DNA of 64,000 nucleotides from Streptomyces sp. NRRL F-5630 (GCF_000719475.1 NZ_JOGO01000007.1:1-64000), one strand, 5' to 3'. Counted from the stretch's first letter, positions 8,936 through 17,689 are shown. Program-made: numbers and translations. The notes: generated from the sequence alone by a model not told the origin.

Positions 8936-9634
8936 ATGACCACTTCACTGATCACCGGAGCCAACAAGGGCATCGGCTTCGAGACGGCCCGCCAGCTGAT
9001 CGCCGCGGGACACACCGTGTGGCTCGGCAGCCGCGACCCGGAGCGGGGCCGCGAGGCCGCCGAGAGCCTGGGTGCCAGGGCGCTCGTCATCGATGTGAGC
9101 GACGACGCCTCGGTGGCCGCCGCCTTCCGCACGGTCGAGGAGGCCGGCACGGGCCTCGACGTGCTCGTCAACAACGCGGGCATCGAGCCGCGCGCCGAGG
9201 ATGGCGGGCCGCTCGCCGCGCTCGACGCGAGCGCGGACCGGCTGCGCACCGTCTTCGAGACGAACGTCCTCGGCCCGCTGCGGGTCACGCAGGCGTTCCT
9301 GCCGCTGCTGCGCCGCTCGGCCTCCGCCGCCGTCGTCAACCTGAGCAGCGGTCTCGGCTCGCTCGCGGCCGGCGGCGGGGCGCCGTACTACCCGAGCGTC
9401 GAGTACCCGGTCTCGAAGACGGCCCTCAACATGCTCACCGTCAAGCTCGCCCAGGCCCTGCCGGGCATCCGCGTCACGGCCGTCGATCCCGGCTTCACCA
9501 AGACGGACCTCAACCACCACGCGGGCACCCAGACCGTCGAGGAGGGCGCGGCGGCCCCGGTCCGCGAGGCGCTGGCCGGCAACGAGGGCGAGAGCGGCAC
9601 CTTCGTGTCGGCCGAGGGCCCCGTCGCCTGGTAG
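8936..9634 (+). CDS. Short-chain dehydrogenase/reductase under XRE control
   Basis: This 232-residue classical SDR has the NAD(P)-binding TGANKGIG near residue 7, the NNAG motif near residue 80, catalytic Ser in NLSSGLGS, and the YPVSK active-site pair (Y-x3-K) around residue 160. Sequence around the N-terminus resembles carbonyl reductase-like SDRs that use NADPH. It is the target gene of the divergent XRE/MmyB-type regulator; substrate unknown. The ATG at 8936 follows GGAGAC. Confidence 0.88.
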   Translation: MTTSLITGANKGIGFETARQLIAAGHTVWLGSRDPERGREAAESLGARALVIDVSDDASVAAAFRTVEEAGTGLDVLVNNAGIEPRAEDGGPLAALDASADRLRTVFETNVLGPLRVTQAFLPLLRRSASAAVVNLSSGLGSLAAGGGAPYYPSVEYPVSKTALNMLTVKLAQALPGIRVTAVDPGFTKTDLNHHAGTQTVEEGAAAPVREALAGNEGESGTFVSAEGPVAW

Positions 9635-9809
9635 CACCCGCGCGGAGCGGCTCCGCCGCACCTCGTACGGCCCGGGGGCGAGTCGTCGCCCGCACCGGCG
9701 CCGTGATACCGACCCGATGGAGGCGGCCGGCGTCCGCGAGGGTGCGGACCGCCTCCGGCGCGCCGGGCGCGACCTCGGCGGAGCGACGACGGACGCCGAG
9801 GGCCCGTGC

Positions 9810-10202
9810 TCAGTCCCCGTACGCCGCCCGCACGGCGTCCTCGATCAGCGCCCGCGCCTCGCTCTCGTCGAGCCCGAGGCGCCGGGCCCGCTCCGCGTAG
9901 GCGAGCGCCGTCGCCGCCGCCTCCCGGCGCGCGGAGTCCCCGGCGGCGGCCACCACCGTGCCGTGCCTGCCGCGCGTCTCCACGACCCCGTCCGTCTCAA
10001 GGGCCCGGTACGCCTTCGCGACCGTGTTGGCGGCGAGGCCCAGCTCCTGCGCGAGACCCCGCACGGTCGGCAGTCTGTATCCGGCGGGGAGCGCGCCCGA
10101 GCGCGCCTGTTCGGCGATCTGCGCCCGCAGTTGCTCGTACGGGGCGAGGGCGGAGGCGGCGTCGACCGCGATCTTCAGGCTCACGCCCCGATTCTGCCCC
10201 AC
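9810..10202 (-). CDS. GntR-family regulator, YtrA subfamily
   Basis: A 130-residue protein with an N-terminal winged helix-turn-helix (YEQLRAQIAEQARSGALPAG, then the recognition segment LGLAANTVAKAYRALE) and a short helical C-terminus of the YtrA type. The GTG at 10202 is preferred because GGAGGG lies 5 bases upstream; a second GTG at 10184 would trim six residues. YtrA regulators usually control an adjacent ABC transporter or membrane gene, but none is next to this one, so its target is unclear. Confidence 0.82.
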   Translation of the reverse strand: MGQNRGVSLKIAVDAASALAPYEQLRAQIAEQARSGALPAGYRLPTVRGLAQELGLAANTVAKAYRALETDGVVETRGRHGTVVAAAGDSARREAAATALAYAERARRLGLDESEARALIEDAVRAAYGD

Positions 10203-10675
10203 GTGTCCCTCCGCTGACGGCCGGTCACCGGCCGCCGCACGCGTATCGCCGCGCGATGACGTCGCCTACCGAGGGGCGGGGGACCGCCAGGCGGCCGAAG
10301 CGGCAGCGGACACGACCGCGCCGTACTCGGCCGCCGACCGGGCGACCTCCTGGCGTGCGAGCCCGAACTCCCCTTCGACGACTGAGCGGACACCCGGTCG
10401 GGGGGACACGTGACCGGGTGGACACCCGACTGAGCGGACGCCTGACCGGGTGGACGTCCGCGTCGCGCCCTCCGCTCGCCCCGTCAAGGGACGTCCACGG
10501 CGGGGGAGATGGGGAGACACAGGCTTCTGAAGGCCATCTGGCCCAAGAAGAAGGCGAGTTGAAACCCAGTCCAGGTGAAACTTTCCGCCCGGTAACTTCT
10601 TGGCATGCACACTCCCGCGACCCGTCCGCGAGTGGTACGAACAGGAGGGCAGAAATCCTGCTACACGGAGGTCCC
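10203..10675. other. Non-coding region with interspersed direct repeats
   Basis: No convincing gene is seen in these 473 bases. They hold two copies of GACTGAGCGGAC (10380 and 10428, 48 bases apart) and two of TGACCGGGTGGAC (10411 and 10443, 32 bases apart), in a stretch of short near-repeats. The part nearest 10676 must contain the promoter and ribosome site (GGAGG at 10667) of the secreted esterase. Confidence 0.5.
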
Positions 10676-11479
10676 ATGAGATTCCCCCGCGTCACCGCGA
10701 TCGTGTCCTCGCTCCTCCTCGCCGCCGGTGCCACCCTCGCCTCGGCCGCCACCTCCCACGCCGCCGCCCCCACGGGCTACGTGGCCCTCGGCGACTCCTA
10801 CTCCTCCGGGGTCGGCTCCGGTTCCTACGACAGTGCCAGCGGCGACTGCAAGCGCAGTTCCAAGGCGTACCCCGTCCTGTGGAAGAACGCGCACTCACCC
10901 TCCAGCTTCAACTTCGACGCGTGCTCGGGCGCTCGTACGGGTGATGTTCTCGCCAACCAGCTCGGCCACCTCAGCGCCTCCACCGGCCTCGTGACGATCT
11001 CCATCGGCGGCAACGACGCCGGGTTCGCGGACGTCATGACGACGTGTGTCCTCCAGTCCACCGACACGTGTGTCGCGAAGGTCAACACCGCCCGCGCGTA
11101 CGTGCAGAACACGCTTCCCGCCGCCCTCGACAACGTCTACGGCCAGATCCGCGCCAAGGCACCGGCGGCGAAGGTCGTCGTGCTCGGCTACCCGCGCTTC
11201 TACCAGCTCAACGGCACCTGCGTCGCGGGCCTCGCCGAGGCCGAGCGCTCCGCCATCAACGGCGCGGCCGACCTCCTCGACTCCACCATCGCGGCCCGTG
11301 CCGCGAGTCACGGCTTCTCCTTCGGGGACGTCCGCACCACCTTCGCGGGCCACGAAATCTGCTCCGGCGACGCCTGGCTGCACAGCGTCGACTGGCTCAA
11401 CATCGGCGAGTCCTACCACCCCAAGCCGGCGGGCCAGTCCGGCGGTTACCTCCCGGCCCTGACCAAGTACGCCCCCTGA
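10676..11479 (+). CDS. Secreted SGNH-type esterase/lipase
   Basis: The 267-residue protein has a Sec signal peptide (MRFPRV, hydrophobic core, cleavage after SHA-A near residue 30). The mature enzyme carries block I GDSYSSG with the catalytic Ser, block III in SIGGNDAGF, and the C-terminal Ser-His block replaced by the YHPKPAG motif with the catalytic His, as in Streptomyces SGNH lipases. Six cysteines are placed as in that group, implying disulphides. It should hydrolyse lipid or other esters outside the cell. ATG preceded by GGAGG at good distance. Confidence 0.9.
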   Translation: MRFPRVTAIVSSLLLAAGATLASAATSHAAAPTGYVALGDSYSSGVGSGSYDSASGDCKRSSKAYPVLWKNAHSPSSFNFDACSGARTGDVLANQLGHLSASTGLVTISIGGNDAGFADVMTTCVLQSTDTCVAKVNTARAYVQNTLPAALDNVYGQIRAKAPAAKVVVLGYPRFYQLNGTCVAGLAEAERSAINGAADLLDSTIAARAASHGFSFGDVRTTFAGHEICSGDAWLHSVDWLNIGESYHPKPAGQSGGYLPALTKYAP

Positions 11480-11511
11480 CCGAGCCGGTTCCGTACACGC
11501 CGGTACGGACC

Positions 11512-11550
11512 GGGCCGCCCACGCGCGGACGCTACGCGCGTGGACGGCCC
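11512..11550. terminator. Terminator hairpin between convergent esterase and kinase genes
   Basis: A 16-bp stem with one mismatch (arms 11512-11527 and 11535-11550) and a 7-base loop lies 32 bases after the esterase stop and 75 bases past the kinase stop on the other strand. Strong enough to serve both. Confidence 0.7.
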
Positions 11551-11624
11551 GGTGCGGTTACCGGTCCGCCCGAGCCCCGCAACGCCCGGCCCATGGCGGT
11601 CCCGTGCCGCCCCCGGGCCCCGCG

Positions 11625-12695
11625 TCAGTCCCGTACCAGCACCCAGACCAGCACAGCCGCGGCCACGAGTACCGCGAGCCCCGCGCCGAGCAGCGCGGAG
11701 TACGGGGTGGCGCGGCCGTGCCGGGGCTCCTCCGGCGTGATCGGGGCGGGAGTCGTCCCCGAGGGAGCCGCCGCGCCCTCGGCCGTCGCGTCCTCCGCCC
11801 CGCGCCCGGGCCCCGGTTCCGCGTCCCGCTCCTCCGCCGGTTCCCTGCCCTCCGCGACCTCGCGCAACTGCCGTGCCGCCCGCTCCGCCGGGAGGCGCAG
11901 CGCCGGGTCCTTGCGCAACAGCCCTTCGAGCACGGGCGTGAGCGGGCCGGCCTGCACCGGGTGCGGCAGCGGGTCCTCGACGGCGGCCCGCACGGCCGCG
12001 AGCGGCGTCGCCCCCCGGAACGGCGGCCCGCCCTCGACGGCCGTCCACAGCACGACGCCGAGCGACCACAGGTCTCCCTCGGGTCCCGGCTCCGCCCCTT
12101 CCGCGCGCTCCGGCGCGAGACTCGCGGGAGAGCCCACGACCTCGCCCGGGAGGGTGAGCCCCCGCGCGCCGCGCAGCGCGGCGGTCCCGAAGTCGGTCAG
12201 CACCACGCGGCCGTCGTTGCCCAGGAGGATGTTCGCCGGGGTCACGTCACGGTGCACGACACCGACCGCGTGCGCCGCGCCGAGCGCGTCGAGCACGGCG
12301 AGCCCGACCCGCGCCGCGCGCGCGGGCGGCAGCGGCCCTTCCGCTGTGAGCACGTCGGCGAGACTCAGGCCGCGTACGAGTTCCATCACGATCCACGGCC
12401 GCCCGTCCGCCACCACGACGTCGTACACCGTGACGATCCCCTGGTGGCCGGAGCGCGCCGCCGCGAGCGCCTCGCGCTCCACCCGCGCGTACTGGCGCTC
12501 GCGCTCCGCCGCGTCCACGCCGGCCGGGACCCGTACCTCCTTGACCGCCACCTCCCGCGCCAGGTCCTCGTCCCGCGCCTGCCACACCGTCCCCGTACCG
12601 CCCGCGCCGAGCACGGCACCGAGCCGGTACCGGCCCGCGAGCAACCGCCCCGCCGGGTCCTCCGCCCCAAGACCTCCCGCGTCGCGTCCGTCCAT
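11625..12695 (-). CDS. Membrane-anchored Ser/Thr protein kinase with altered catalytic loop
   Basis: The 356-residue protein has a PknB-type kinase domain: Gly-rich loop LGAGGTGTVW at 29-38, ATP-binding Lys52 in VAVK, HRD at 148-150, Asn155, DFG at 168-170 and APE near 194. After a Pro/Glu/Ala-rich linker a single membrane helix (about 330-353) ends the protein with RD, so there is no outside sensor domain. The catalytic loop reads HRDVTPAN, with Thr152 where the family has Lys, and the P+1 region reads SPASLAPE instead of TPxYMAPE. Activity may therefore be weak or regulated differently. ATG 12695 follows GAGAGGCGG. No partner phosphatase or FHA gene is adjacent. Confidence 0.85.
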   Translation of the reverse strand: MDGRDAGGLGAEDPAGRLLAGRYRLGAVLGAGGTGTVWQARDEDLAREVAVKEVRVPAGVDAAERERQYARVEREALAAARSGHQGIVTVYDVVVADGRPWIVMELVRGLSLADVLTAEGPLPPARAARVGLAVLDALGAAHAVGVVHRDVTPANILLGNDGRVVLTDFGTAALRGARGLTLPGEVVGSPASLAPERAEGAEPGPEGDLWSLGVVLWTAVEGGPPFRGATPLAAVRAAVEDPLPHPVQAGPLTPVLEGLLRKDPALRLPAERAARQLREVAEGREPAEERDAEPGPGRGAEDATAEGAAAPSGTTPAPITPEEPRHGRATPYSALLGAGLAVLVAAAVLVWVLVRD

Positions 12696-12968
12696 CGCCC
12701 CGCCTCTCGTCGCGCCGTCCACTGTGACGACCTGTGACGACCGTTCCCGCACCGGACCCGAACTACTCGGCGGTACGCGGGATTCGGGCGGACCGTCCCT
12801 ATTTCCACCCTCTGGCGGGACTCGCCCCGAAATGCTCCCCACGACGTGAGGATGCGTCAACCCCCTTACGGGGTAGGTGAATCACTTGACCGGGATACAA
12901 GGTGTCAGCCGGGGGCGATAGGGTTACCCTGCCCGGGGCCGGGTGCCTGACGACGGGTGGGGAGTGAC

Positions 12969-13247
12969 ATGGAACAGATAACGGTCCGCAGCAGGCCGCG
13001 CGTGCCTGCCATCACGTACGGGAGCGGTGCGAGCAGTTCACGGCTCGACCGGCACCTCGCGGTGCTCGGTGGTCCCGCCATCCCGCAGCGCGAGGCGGCG
13101 GAGGCCACTTCCCTGATGCGTGAGATCACCTCGCGCAAGGCGGCGACCGGGCTCGCGGCACAGCCCGACAGCAGGACGCGGATGAGCAAGGTCTCACTCC
13201 TCGCCCCGCTCAAGAAGCTGCGCCGCACCCTCTTCGGCGGGCGCTGA
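12969..13247 (+). CDS. Small conserved actinomycete protein of unknown function
   Basis: I do not recognise a characterised family. The 92-residue product starts MEQITVRSRPRV after a GGGGAG ribosome site (a GTG four codons upstream is the alternative). It is hydrophilic and soluble by appearance, with a helical middle (REAAEATSLMREITSRK) and a strongly basic, amphipathic C-terminus (LLAPLKKLRRTLFGGR) that could touch membrane or nucleic acid. Codon use fits the genome and a terminator follows directly, so it is likely a real single-gene unit. Confidence 0.65.
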   Translation: MEQITVRSRPRVPAITYGSGASSSRLDRHLAVLGGPAIPQREAAEATSLMREITSRKAATGLAAQPDSRTRMSKVSLLAPLKKLRRTLFGGR

Positions 13248-13265
13248 CCGGGGCTCCCGCCCCGG
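13248..13265 (+). terminator. Terminator hairpin after the 92-residue unknown
   Basis: A perfect 7-bp stem CCGGGGC/GCCCCGG with a TCCC loop starts immediately after the stop codon. Confidence 0.6.
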
Positions 13266-13667
13266 CTCGCCACCCGCGCCGCCCACCGCCGGGCCGGCCG
13301 CCGCCCCCAGCCGGGCGCCGGCCGGTCCGCAGCCCCGCGCCCCCACCACGCCCCGCCGCATCTCCGGACCGCGCGCCGCGCCCCCGCACCCACCCCGGCC
13401 CCGGGCCACCTGGCGCGGTGTCGGCCGCGCGGGGCGCGGTGCGGGCGCCCGCCCGGAGCGGGGCGCTTCTCGCGTTCCGTCACGGAACAGAACACCCGGC
13501 CCTCCTCCGGCCCGCGCCCCCGCCTCCGGCCGCCGCCCCCCGCCCTCCTCGGCCGCGCCGCCCCGAACCTGGCGCCCACGCCCCCTGTGACCTGCCCCGA
13601 TAGGGTGACGAGGACGATTCCGGACTGGCAGGGGACCACCTGGCGGGCACGAGGAAGGGGGCGGCGG
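13266..13667. other. Intergenic region without recognised gene
   Basis: About 400 extremely C-rich bases. Open frames here have no recognisable domains and only mirror the C-rich composition. The 3' end should hold the promoter of the HutD-like gene; its ribosome site AGGAAGGGGG is near 13652-13661. Confidence 0.5.
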
Positions 13668-14300
13668 ATGAGCGGCGGCGGGATTCTGCGCTGGGAGGAC
13701 TACCGCGCCATGCCGTGGCGCAACGGGGGCGGCACGACGCGGGAGGTCGCCTCGGGCGCGATACCGGGGACGGGGTCCGGCAAGGGGGCGTCCGGGGCGC
13801 CGGTACCCGGCGGCGAGGCGTCCGGGCCGGACGCGTTCGACTGGCGCGTCAGCATCGCGGACGTGGACGCGGGCGGGCCCTTCTCGGCGTTTCCCGGGAT
13901 CGACCGCGTGATCACCCTCGTCGAGGGCTCCGGCATGGTGCTGACCGTGGACGGGGCCGCGCCCCGGCGCGTCGATCCGCTGGACCCCTTCGCCTTCCCC
14001 GGCGACGCGCGCACGGACTGCCGCCTGGAGGCGGGGGCGGTGCGCGACATGAACGTCATGACCCGCAGGGGCCGTGCCACCGCACACGTACGGATGCTGC
14101 GCGTCGGCGACGGCGGTACGGAGGTCGTGGCCGCCGCCGACGAGGTTCTGCTCGTCCTGGCCGTCACCGAGGGCGTCACCCTCGAAGAGCGGGGCGTCGC
14201 GACCCCGTTCGGCCGCCTCGACTGCGCCCGCGCCACACCGCGCGTCTCGCTGCGCGGCGAGGGCAGGGTGGCCGAGATCCGGATCGCCCCGGCCCGCTGA
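13668..14300 (+). CDS. HutD/Ves-family cupin-like protein
   Basis: The 210-residue protein matches the HutD/Ves family: the N-terminal PWRNGGGTTREV block near residue 17, FDWRVSIADVDAGGPFSAFPGIDR near 60-85, and DPFAFPGDA further on. These are bicupin-fold proteins linked to histidine utilisation and stress in other bacteria, with no firm enzymatic role. A Gly/Ser/Pro-rich insertion of roughly 25 residues follows the first block and is not typical. No hut genes are adjacent. Confidence 0.82.
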   Translation: MSGGGILRWEDYRAMPWRNGGGTTREVASGAIPGTGSGKGASGAPVPGGEASGPDAFDWRVSIADVDAGGPFSAFPGIDRVITLVEGSGMVLTVDGAAPRRVDPLDPFAFPGDARTDCRLEAGAVRDMNVMTRRGRATAHVRMLRVGDGGTEVVAAADEVLLVLAVTEGVTLEERGVATPFGRLDCARATPRVSLRGEGRVAEIRIAPAR

Positions 14301-14367
14301 GCGCCGGGGGAGGGCCGGAGAGAGCCCAGGAGACCGAGAGGGGCCGGGGAAGACGGGGGGGAAACGC

Positions 14368-15573
14368 TCACAGCAGTACGAACTGCCCCTCCGGCCCCTC
14401 CTCGCGCGTCTCCAGGACGGTCGCGGGCCGCCGCGCCGCGGGGAGCACGGGGAGCACTCCGGCCGCCCGCAGCGCGGCCCCCCCGATCCCGTGGCCCTCC
14501 TCCTCGCCCGCCGCCGCGAACTCCGCGCAGTGCGCCGCCCGTTCGGCGTGCAGCGTGAGATCCGTGAGCAGCCCGAGGAGGTCCGAGGTCCACTCGCGGG
14601 GCCACGCGCGCGGCACGACCGCCGCCAGCCCCTTCGCCGCCGGGTCGCTCACACGGGCGCGGAACCACCGGGCGAGAACGCGTTCGCCCTCGTGGTGCGC
14701 CTCCCAGGCGGCGGGCGCGACCGGGGCGAGCAGGCCCGTGTCGCCGACGCGCAGGGCCTGGTCCCCCGCCTCGTACGAGAGGGACGGGAGCGCACCGCGC
14801 GGTGAGAGTTCCAGCGCCTCGCGCACCCACGGACGGCGGCCTCCCGGCAGCCGGGGGCGCGGCCCCGCGTGCGTCCCGTGGCCCCGCAGCGCCACCTCGC
14901 GCAGCCCACGCCCCAACGCGGTGCCGGCCGCCCACTCCTCGTACCTCCCCGGCAGCCGCACCTCCCGGCCGCGGTGGGTGGGGCGCGCCGTGGCGAGCAG
15001 CCAGTCGAGCACGTCGAGCGGGGCCACAGGCCGCCCGTAGCGGTCCGAGAGATGGGCGAGGAGGCCGGGGGAGAGGTTGGGCTCCCGGCCGCCGGGGCGG
15101 CGGAAGAGCGGGTGGACGCGGCTGCCGGGGCCCGCGCCGAAGGGGAGGAGCGCGGTGACGGCGAGGCCGGTGGCACGCGGGTCGTGCACGAGGAAGAGCT
15201 GGGAGGCGTCGGCGACGCGCCACAACTCGGGGCGCGGGGCGTCCAGGAGACGGTGGTCGGGGAGCAGGAAGCGCTCCTCGTAGGGGCCGAAGGCGACTCG
15301 TACGGGCTCGGGAGCCGGACCCGACTCGCGCGCGAGCCGCCCCGTCCCCGTGGACTGGCCGGGCAGTTGCGCGACCGTCGTGTGCAGCGTCCTGGCCCGG
15401 CTCGGCACCAACAGCGCCTCGCGCGCGCCCTCTTCGCTCGCGGCGAGGAGCGCGGTCCAGCGGGCGCGCGCGGTCGCCCGGTCCGTGGCGAGCGGCCAGT
15501 CGCGCCCGGCCCTGGGGGCGGGGACCGACCACGGGAGGACGGCGTTCAAGGGCAGCCGGTCGTCGTCGCTCAC
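14368..15573 (-). CDS. Orphan type ISP restriction-enzyme-like (target-recognition end) protein
   Basis: The 401-residue product resembles the C-terminal part of type ISP restriction-modification enzymes: VAFGPYEERFLLPDHRLLDAPRPELW near residue 110, and LRVGDTGLLAPVAPAAWE leading to VLARWFRARV near 300, which match the region that couples methylation and target recognition. Nuclease, helicase and methyltransferase (NPPY) motifs are all absent. It may be a stand-alone DNA-binding protein or have a new role. GTG at 15573 is preferred for its GAGGG ribosome site; an ATG 11 codons upstream is possible. Family assignment is by eye and moderate. Confidence 0.6.
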   Translation of the reverse strand: MSDDDRLPLNAVLPWSVPAPRAGRDWPLATDRATARARWTALLAASEEGAREALLVPSRARTLHTTVAQLPGQSTGTGRLARESGPAPEPVRVAFGPYEERFLLPDHRLLDAPRPELWRVADASQLFLVHDPRATGLAVTALLPFGAGPGSRVHPLFRRPGGREPNLSPGLLAHLSDRYGRPVAPLDVLDWLLATARPTHRGREVRLPGRYEEWAAGTALGRGLREVALRGHGTHAGPRPRLPGGRRPWVREALELSPRGALPSLSYEAGDQALRVGDTGLLAPVAPAAWEAHHEGERVLARWFRARVSDPAAKGLAAVVPRAWPREWTSDLLGLLTDLTLHAERAAHCAEFAAAGEEEGHGIGGAALRAAGVLPVLPAARRPATVLETREEGPEGQFVLL

Positions 15574-15778
15574 ACCATCCCTCGCACGGTCGCTCACACG
15601 GCCCATCGTAGGCAGCCGCTCGCGCGCGGGCAGGAGGGTGAGCGGAGGCGGGCGGCCGGGCCGGAGGCGACCGGTCTCCATCGCCGCGGCGTCCGGCCCC
15701 CGGCAGCGGAGGACGTCCTGTCCCCGGCGCGCGGGCATCCTGCCCCCGGCGCCGGGCGCGTCCGGCCTCTGGCACGTG

Positions 15779-15798
15779 AAAACTAACGCCGCTAGTTT
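15779..15798. promoter_or_regulatory. Putative TetR operator upstream of alcohol dehydrogenase
   Basis: AACTAACGCCGCTAGTT at 15781-15797 is a near-perfect palindrome (7-base arms, 3-base centre, one mismatch). It closely matches the site at 18425-18441 beside the TetR gene, so the TetR protein encoded there probably binds both. Located 114 bases before the dehydrogenase start. Confidence 0.7.
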
Positions 15799-15911
15799 GG
15801 CTTCGGGTTCACCGGGTCACCCGGTGGTCCTGGGCCGGGGAGCGCGAGCGATGTCGAGCGGCACCCCGCGACGCGAGGAACACGAGCAACGCCGAGGAAC
15901 GGAGACAGACC

Positions 15912-16988
15912 GTGGTGCGTGCAGCCGTCCAGCCCGCCGTGGGAGCGCCCCTGGAGATCACCCGGATCGACCTGCCCGAACCGGGCCCCGGGCAGGTGAG
16001 GGTCCGGCTCGCGGCGGCCGGGGTCTGCCACTCGGACCTCTCGCTCTCCCAGGGCACCCTGCGCGTCCCCCTGCCCGCCGTGCTCGGCCACGAGGGCTCG
16101 GGGACCGTCGTGTCCCTCGGCGAGGGCGTCCGTTCGGTCCGCCCCGGCGACCCCGTCGTCCTCAACTGGGCCCCCTCCTGCGGGACCTGCGCCTCCTGCG
16201 GGCGCGGCGAGGTGTGGCTGTGCGAGAACGCCCTGACGGGCGCGGGCGCCGCGTACGCCCGTACCGAGGACGGCACGACCCTGTACCCGGGGCTCAACGT
16301 GGCGGCGTTCGCCGAGGAGACCGTCGTCTCCGAAGCCTGCCTGCTGCCCGCGCCCGAGGGCGTCGCGCTCGACGAGGCCGCGCTCCTCGGCTGCGCGGTG
16401 CTCACCGGCTACGGGGCCGTGCACCACGCGGCGCGCGTGCGCGAGGGGGAGTCCGTCGTGGTGTTCGGCGCGGGCGGCGTCGGTCTCGCGGCGCTCCAGG
16501 CGGCGCGCATCGCGGGCGCGGGGAGTGTCGTCGCGGTCGACGCCTCGCCCGCGAAGGAGGACCTCGCCCGCCGCGCCGGAGCCACGGACTTCGTGCGCGC
16601 CTCGGAGACCACGGCCAAGGAGGTGCGCCGCCTGACGGGCGGCGGCGCGGATGTCGCGATCGAGTGCGTCGGCAGGGCGGTGACGATCCGTACCGCGTGG
16701 GAGTCGACCCGGCGCGGCGGGCGCACGACGGTCGTCGGCATCGGACCGGCCACCGAGGAGGTCCGCTTCCACGCGCTCGAACTCTTCCACTGGGGCCGTA
16801 CGCTCTCCGGCTGCGTCTACGGCAACAGCGACCCGGCCGCGGACGTGCCCGTCCTCGGCGAGCACGTCCGCGCGGGCCGTCTCGACCTGAGCACCCTCGT
16901 CACGGACCGCATCCCGCTCGACGCCGTCCCCGACGCCTTCACGGCGATGCGCGAGGGGAGGGGCGCGCGGGCGCTGGTCGTGTTCTGA
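15912..16988 (+). CDS. Zinc-dependent alcohol dehydrogenase (MDR superfamily)
   Basis: The 358-residue protein has catalytic-zinc ligands in GVCHSD and GHEGSG, the structural-zinc region CGTCASCGRGEVWLC, and a nucleotide-binding GAGGVGLAALQAARIAG block near residue 178. Pattern and length fit class III-like/mycothiol-type NAD(P)-alcohol dehydrogenases that act on alcohols or aldehyde adducts. GTG 15912 follows GGAGA. A TetR-type operator lies upstream and is shared with the acyl-CoA dehydrogenase at 18472, so the enzyme probably belongs to one alcohol/acid catabolic pathway with it. Confidence 0.88.
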   Translation: MVRAAVQPAVGAPLEITRIDLPEPGPGQVRVRLAAAGVCHSDLSLSQGTLRVPLPAVLGHEGSGTVVSLGEGVRSVRPGDPVVLNWAPSCGTCASCGRGEVWLCENALTGAGAAYARTEDGTTLYPGLNVAAFAEETVVSEACLLPAPEGVALDEAALLGCAVLTGYGAVHHAARVREGESVVVFGAGGVGLAALQAARIAGAGSVVAVDASPAKEDLARRAGATDFVRASETTAKEVRRLTGGGADVAIECVGRAVTIRTAWESTRRGGRTTVVGIGPATEEVRFHALELFHWGRTLSGCVYGNSDPAADVPVLGEHVRAGRLDLSTLVTDRIPLDAVPDAFTAMREGRGARALVVF

Positions 16989-17053
16989 GGGTCAGCGCCG
17001 GGGCAGGGCTGGGGGCAGCGCGGGGGTCGCCGTCTCCGCTCTCACGGCCGCCC

Positions 17054-17689
17054 TCACCCCGGCACCTCCACCGTCGACACGACCCGCACCAGGCACGGCC
17101 TGCGCGGCGTCTGCGCGAAGCCGAAGCGCGGCGGCGGCGCGAGGGGGCCCGGCGCGCCGAGGTCCGCGCCCTCCCAGCGCGCTCCCGCGGCGGCGAGCCC
17201 CCACATGTCGCGCGCCGCGTACCACTCGCGCCGCCCGTTCCCCACCGTGCCGTACGTGCGCACCCCGGGCAGCAGCCGCGCGGGCAGGTCCGTCAGGCGT
17301 GCCCAGGCGGGATGTTCGGCGAGCGGCGGCGGTACGGAGCGCAGCAGCGCGCCGAGCGGCGTGCGGTGCCCGGCGCGCAGGCGCAGCCGCAGCGGACCCG
17401 CCGTCACACTCCACTCCGGCCCGTCTTTCGCGACCTCGACCGGTACGACGCGCACCTCGTCGAAGCGGTACGTGGCCGCGACGAACTCCGCGACGTCCGC
17501 GCGCGGCGCGAGCAGCGTCCGCCGCCCGCCCGGACGCGCCACCATGACGTCGCTGAAGGCCCCGAAGGGGGAGCGCGGCCAGTGCCCGAGCACGAGCCGG
17601 GTCCCCGAGGCGGTGCCGAGCCCGGCGATCCAGCCGTCGAAGCGGAGCCGGCGCGGCGGCGCGGTGGGGGAGGGGCGCGGTGCGGTCAT
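17054..17689 (-). CDS. Conserved hypothetical protein downstream of TetR
   Basis: I do not recognise a characterised family. The 211-residue protein begins MTAPRPSPTAPPRRLRFDGW and has a mixed-strand pattern (WIAGLGTASGTRLVLGHWP, SDVMVARPGGRRTLLAPRADVAEF) that could be a compact beta-barrel such as those of acetoacetate-decarboxylase-like proteins; that is only a resemblance. No signal or membrane helix. It starts 62 bases after the TetR stop on the same strand and probably shares its transcript, so may belong to the same pathway. Confidence 0.65.
   Translation of the reverse strand: MTAPRPSPTAPPRRLRFDGWIAGLGTASGTRLVLGHWPRSPFGAFSDVMVARPGGRRTLLAPRADVAEFVAATYRFDEVRVVPVEVAKDGPEWSVTAGPLRLRLRAGHRTPLGALLRSVPPPLAEHPAWARLTDLPARLLPGVRTYGTVGNGRREWYAARDMWGLAAAGARWEGADLGAPGPLAPPPRFGFAQTPRRPCLVRVVSTVEVPG

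Noticed and set aside
9810..10202. GntR gene as the regulator of the neighbouring secreted esterase
   Set aside because: YtrA-type regulators normally control ABC transporters; no operator-like palindrome is visible before the esterase.
10380..10455. CRISPR-like spaced repeats
   Set aside because: Only two copies each of 12-13 base repeats with unequal spacing and no cas genes.
10225..10773. Minus-strand 180-codon frame before the esterase
   Set aside because: Overlaps the esterase signal peptide region, lacks motifs and has composition of a shadow frame.
12886..12924. TTGACC with TAGGGT as promoter of the 92-residue gene
   Set aside because: The spacing of 27 bases between the two hexamers is too long for a standard promoter.
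13194..14087. Minus-strand frame opposite the HutD-like gene
   Set aside because: Mirror of a recognisable gene and of a C-rich gap; no domain.
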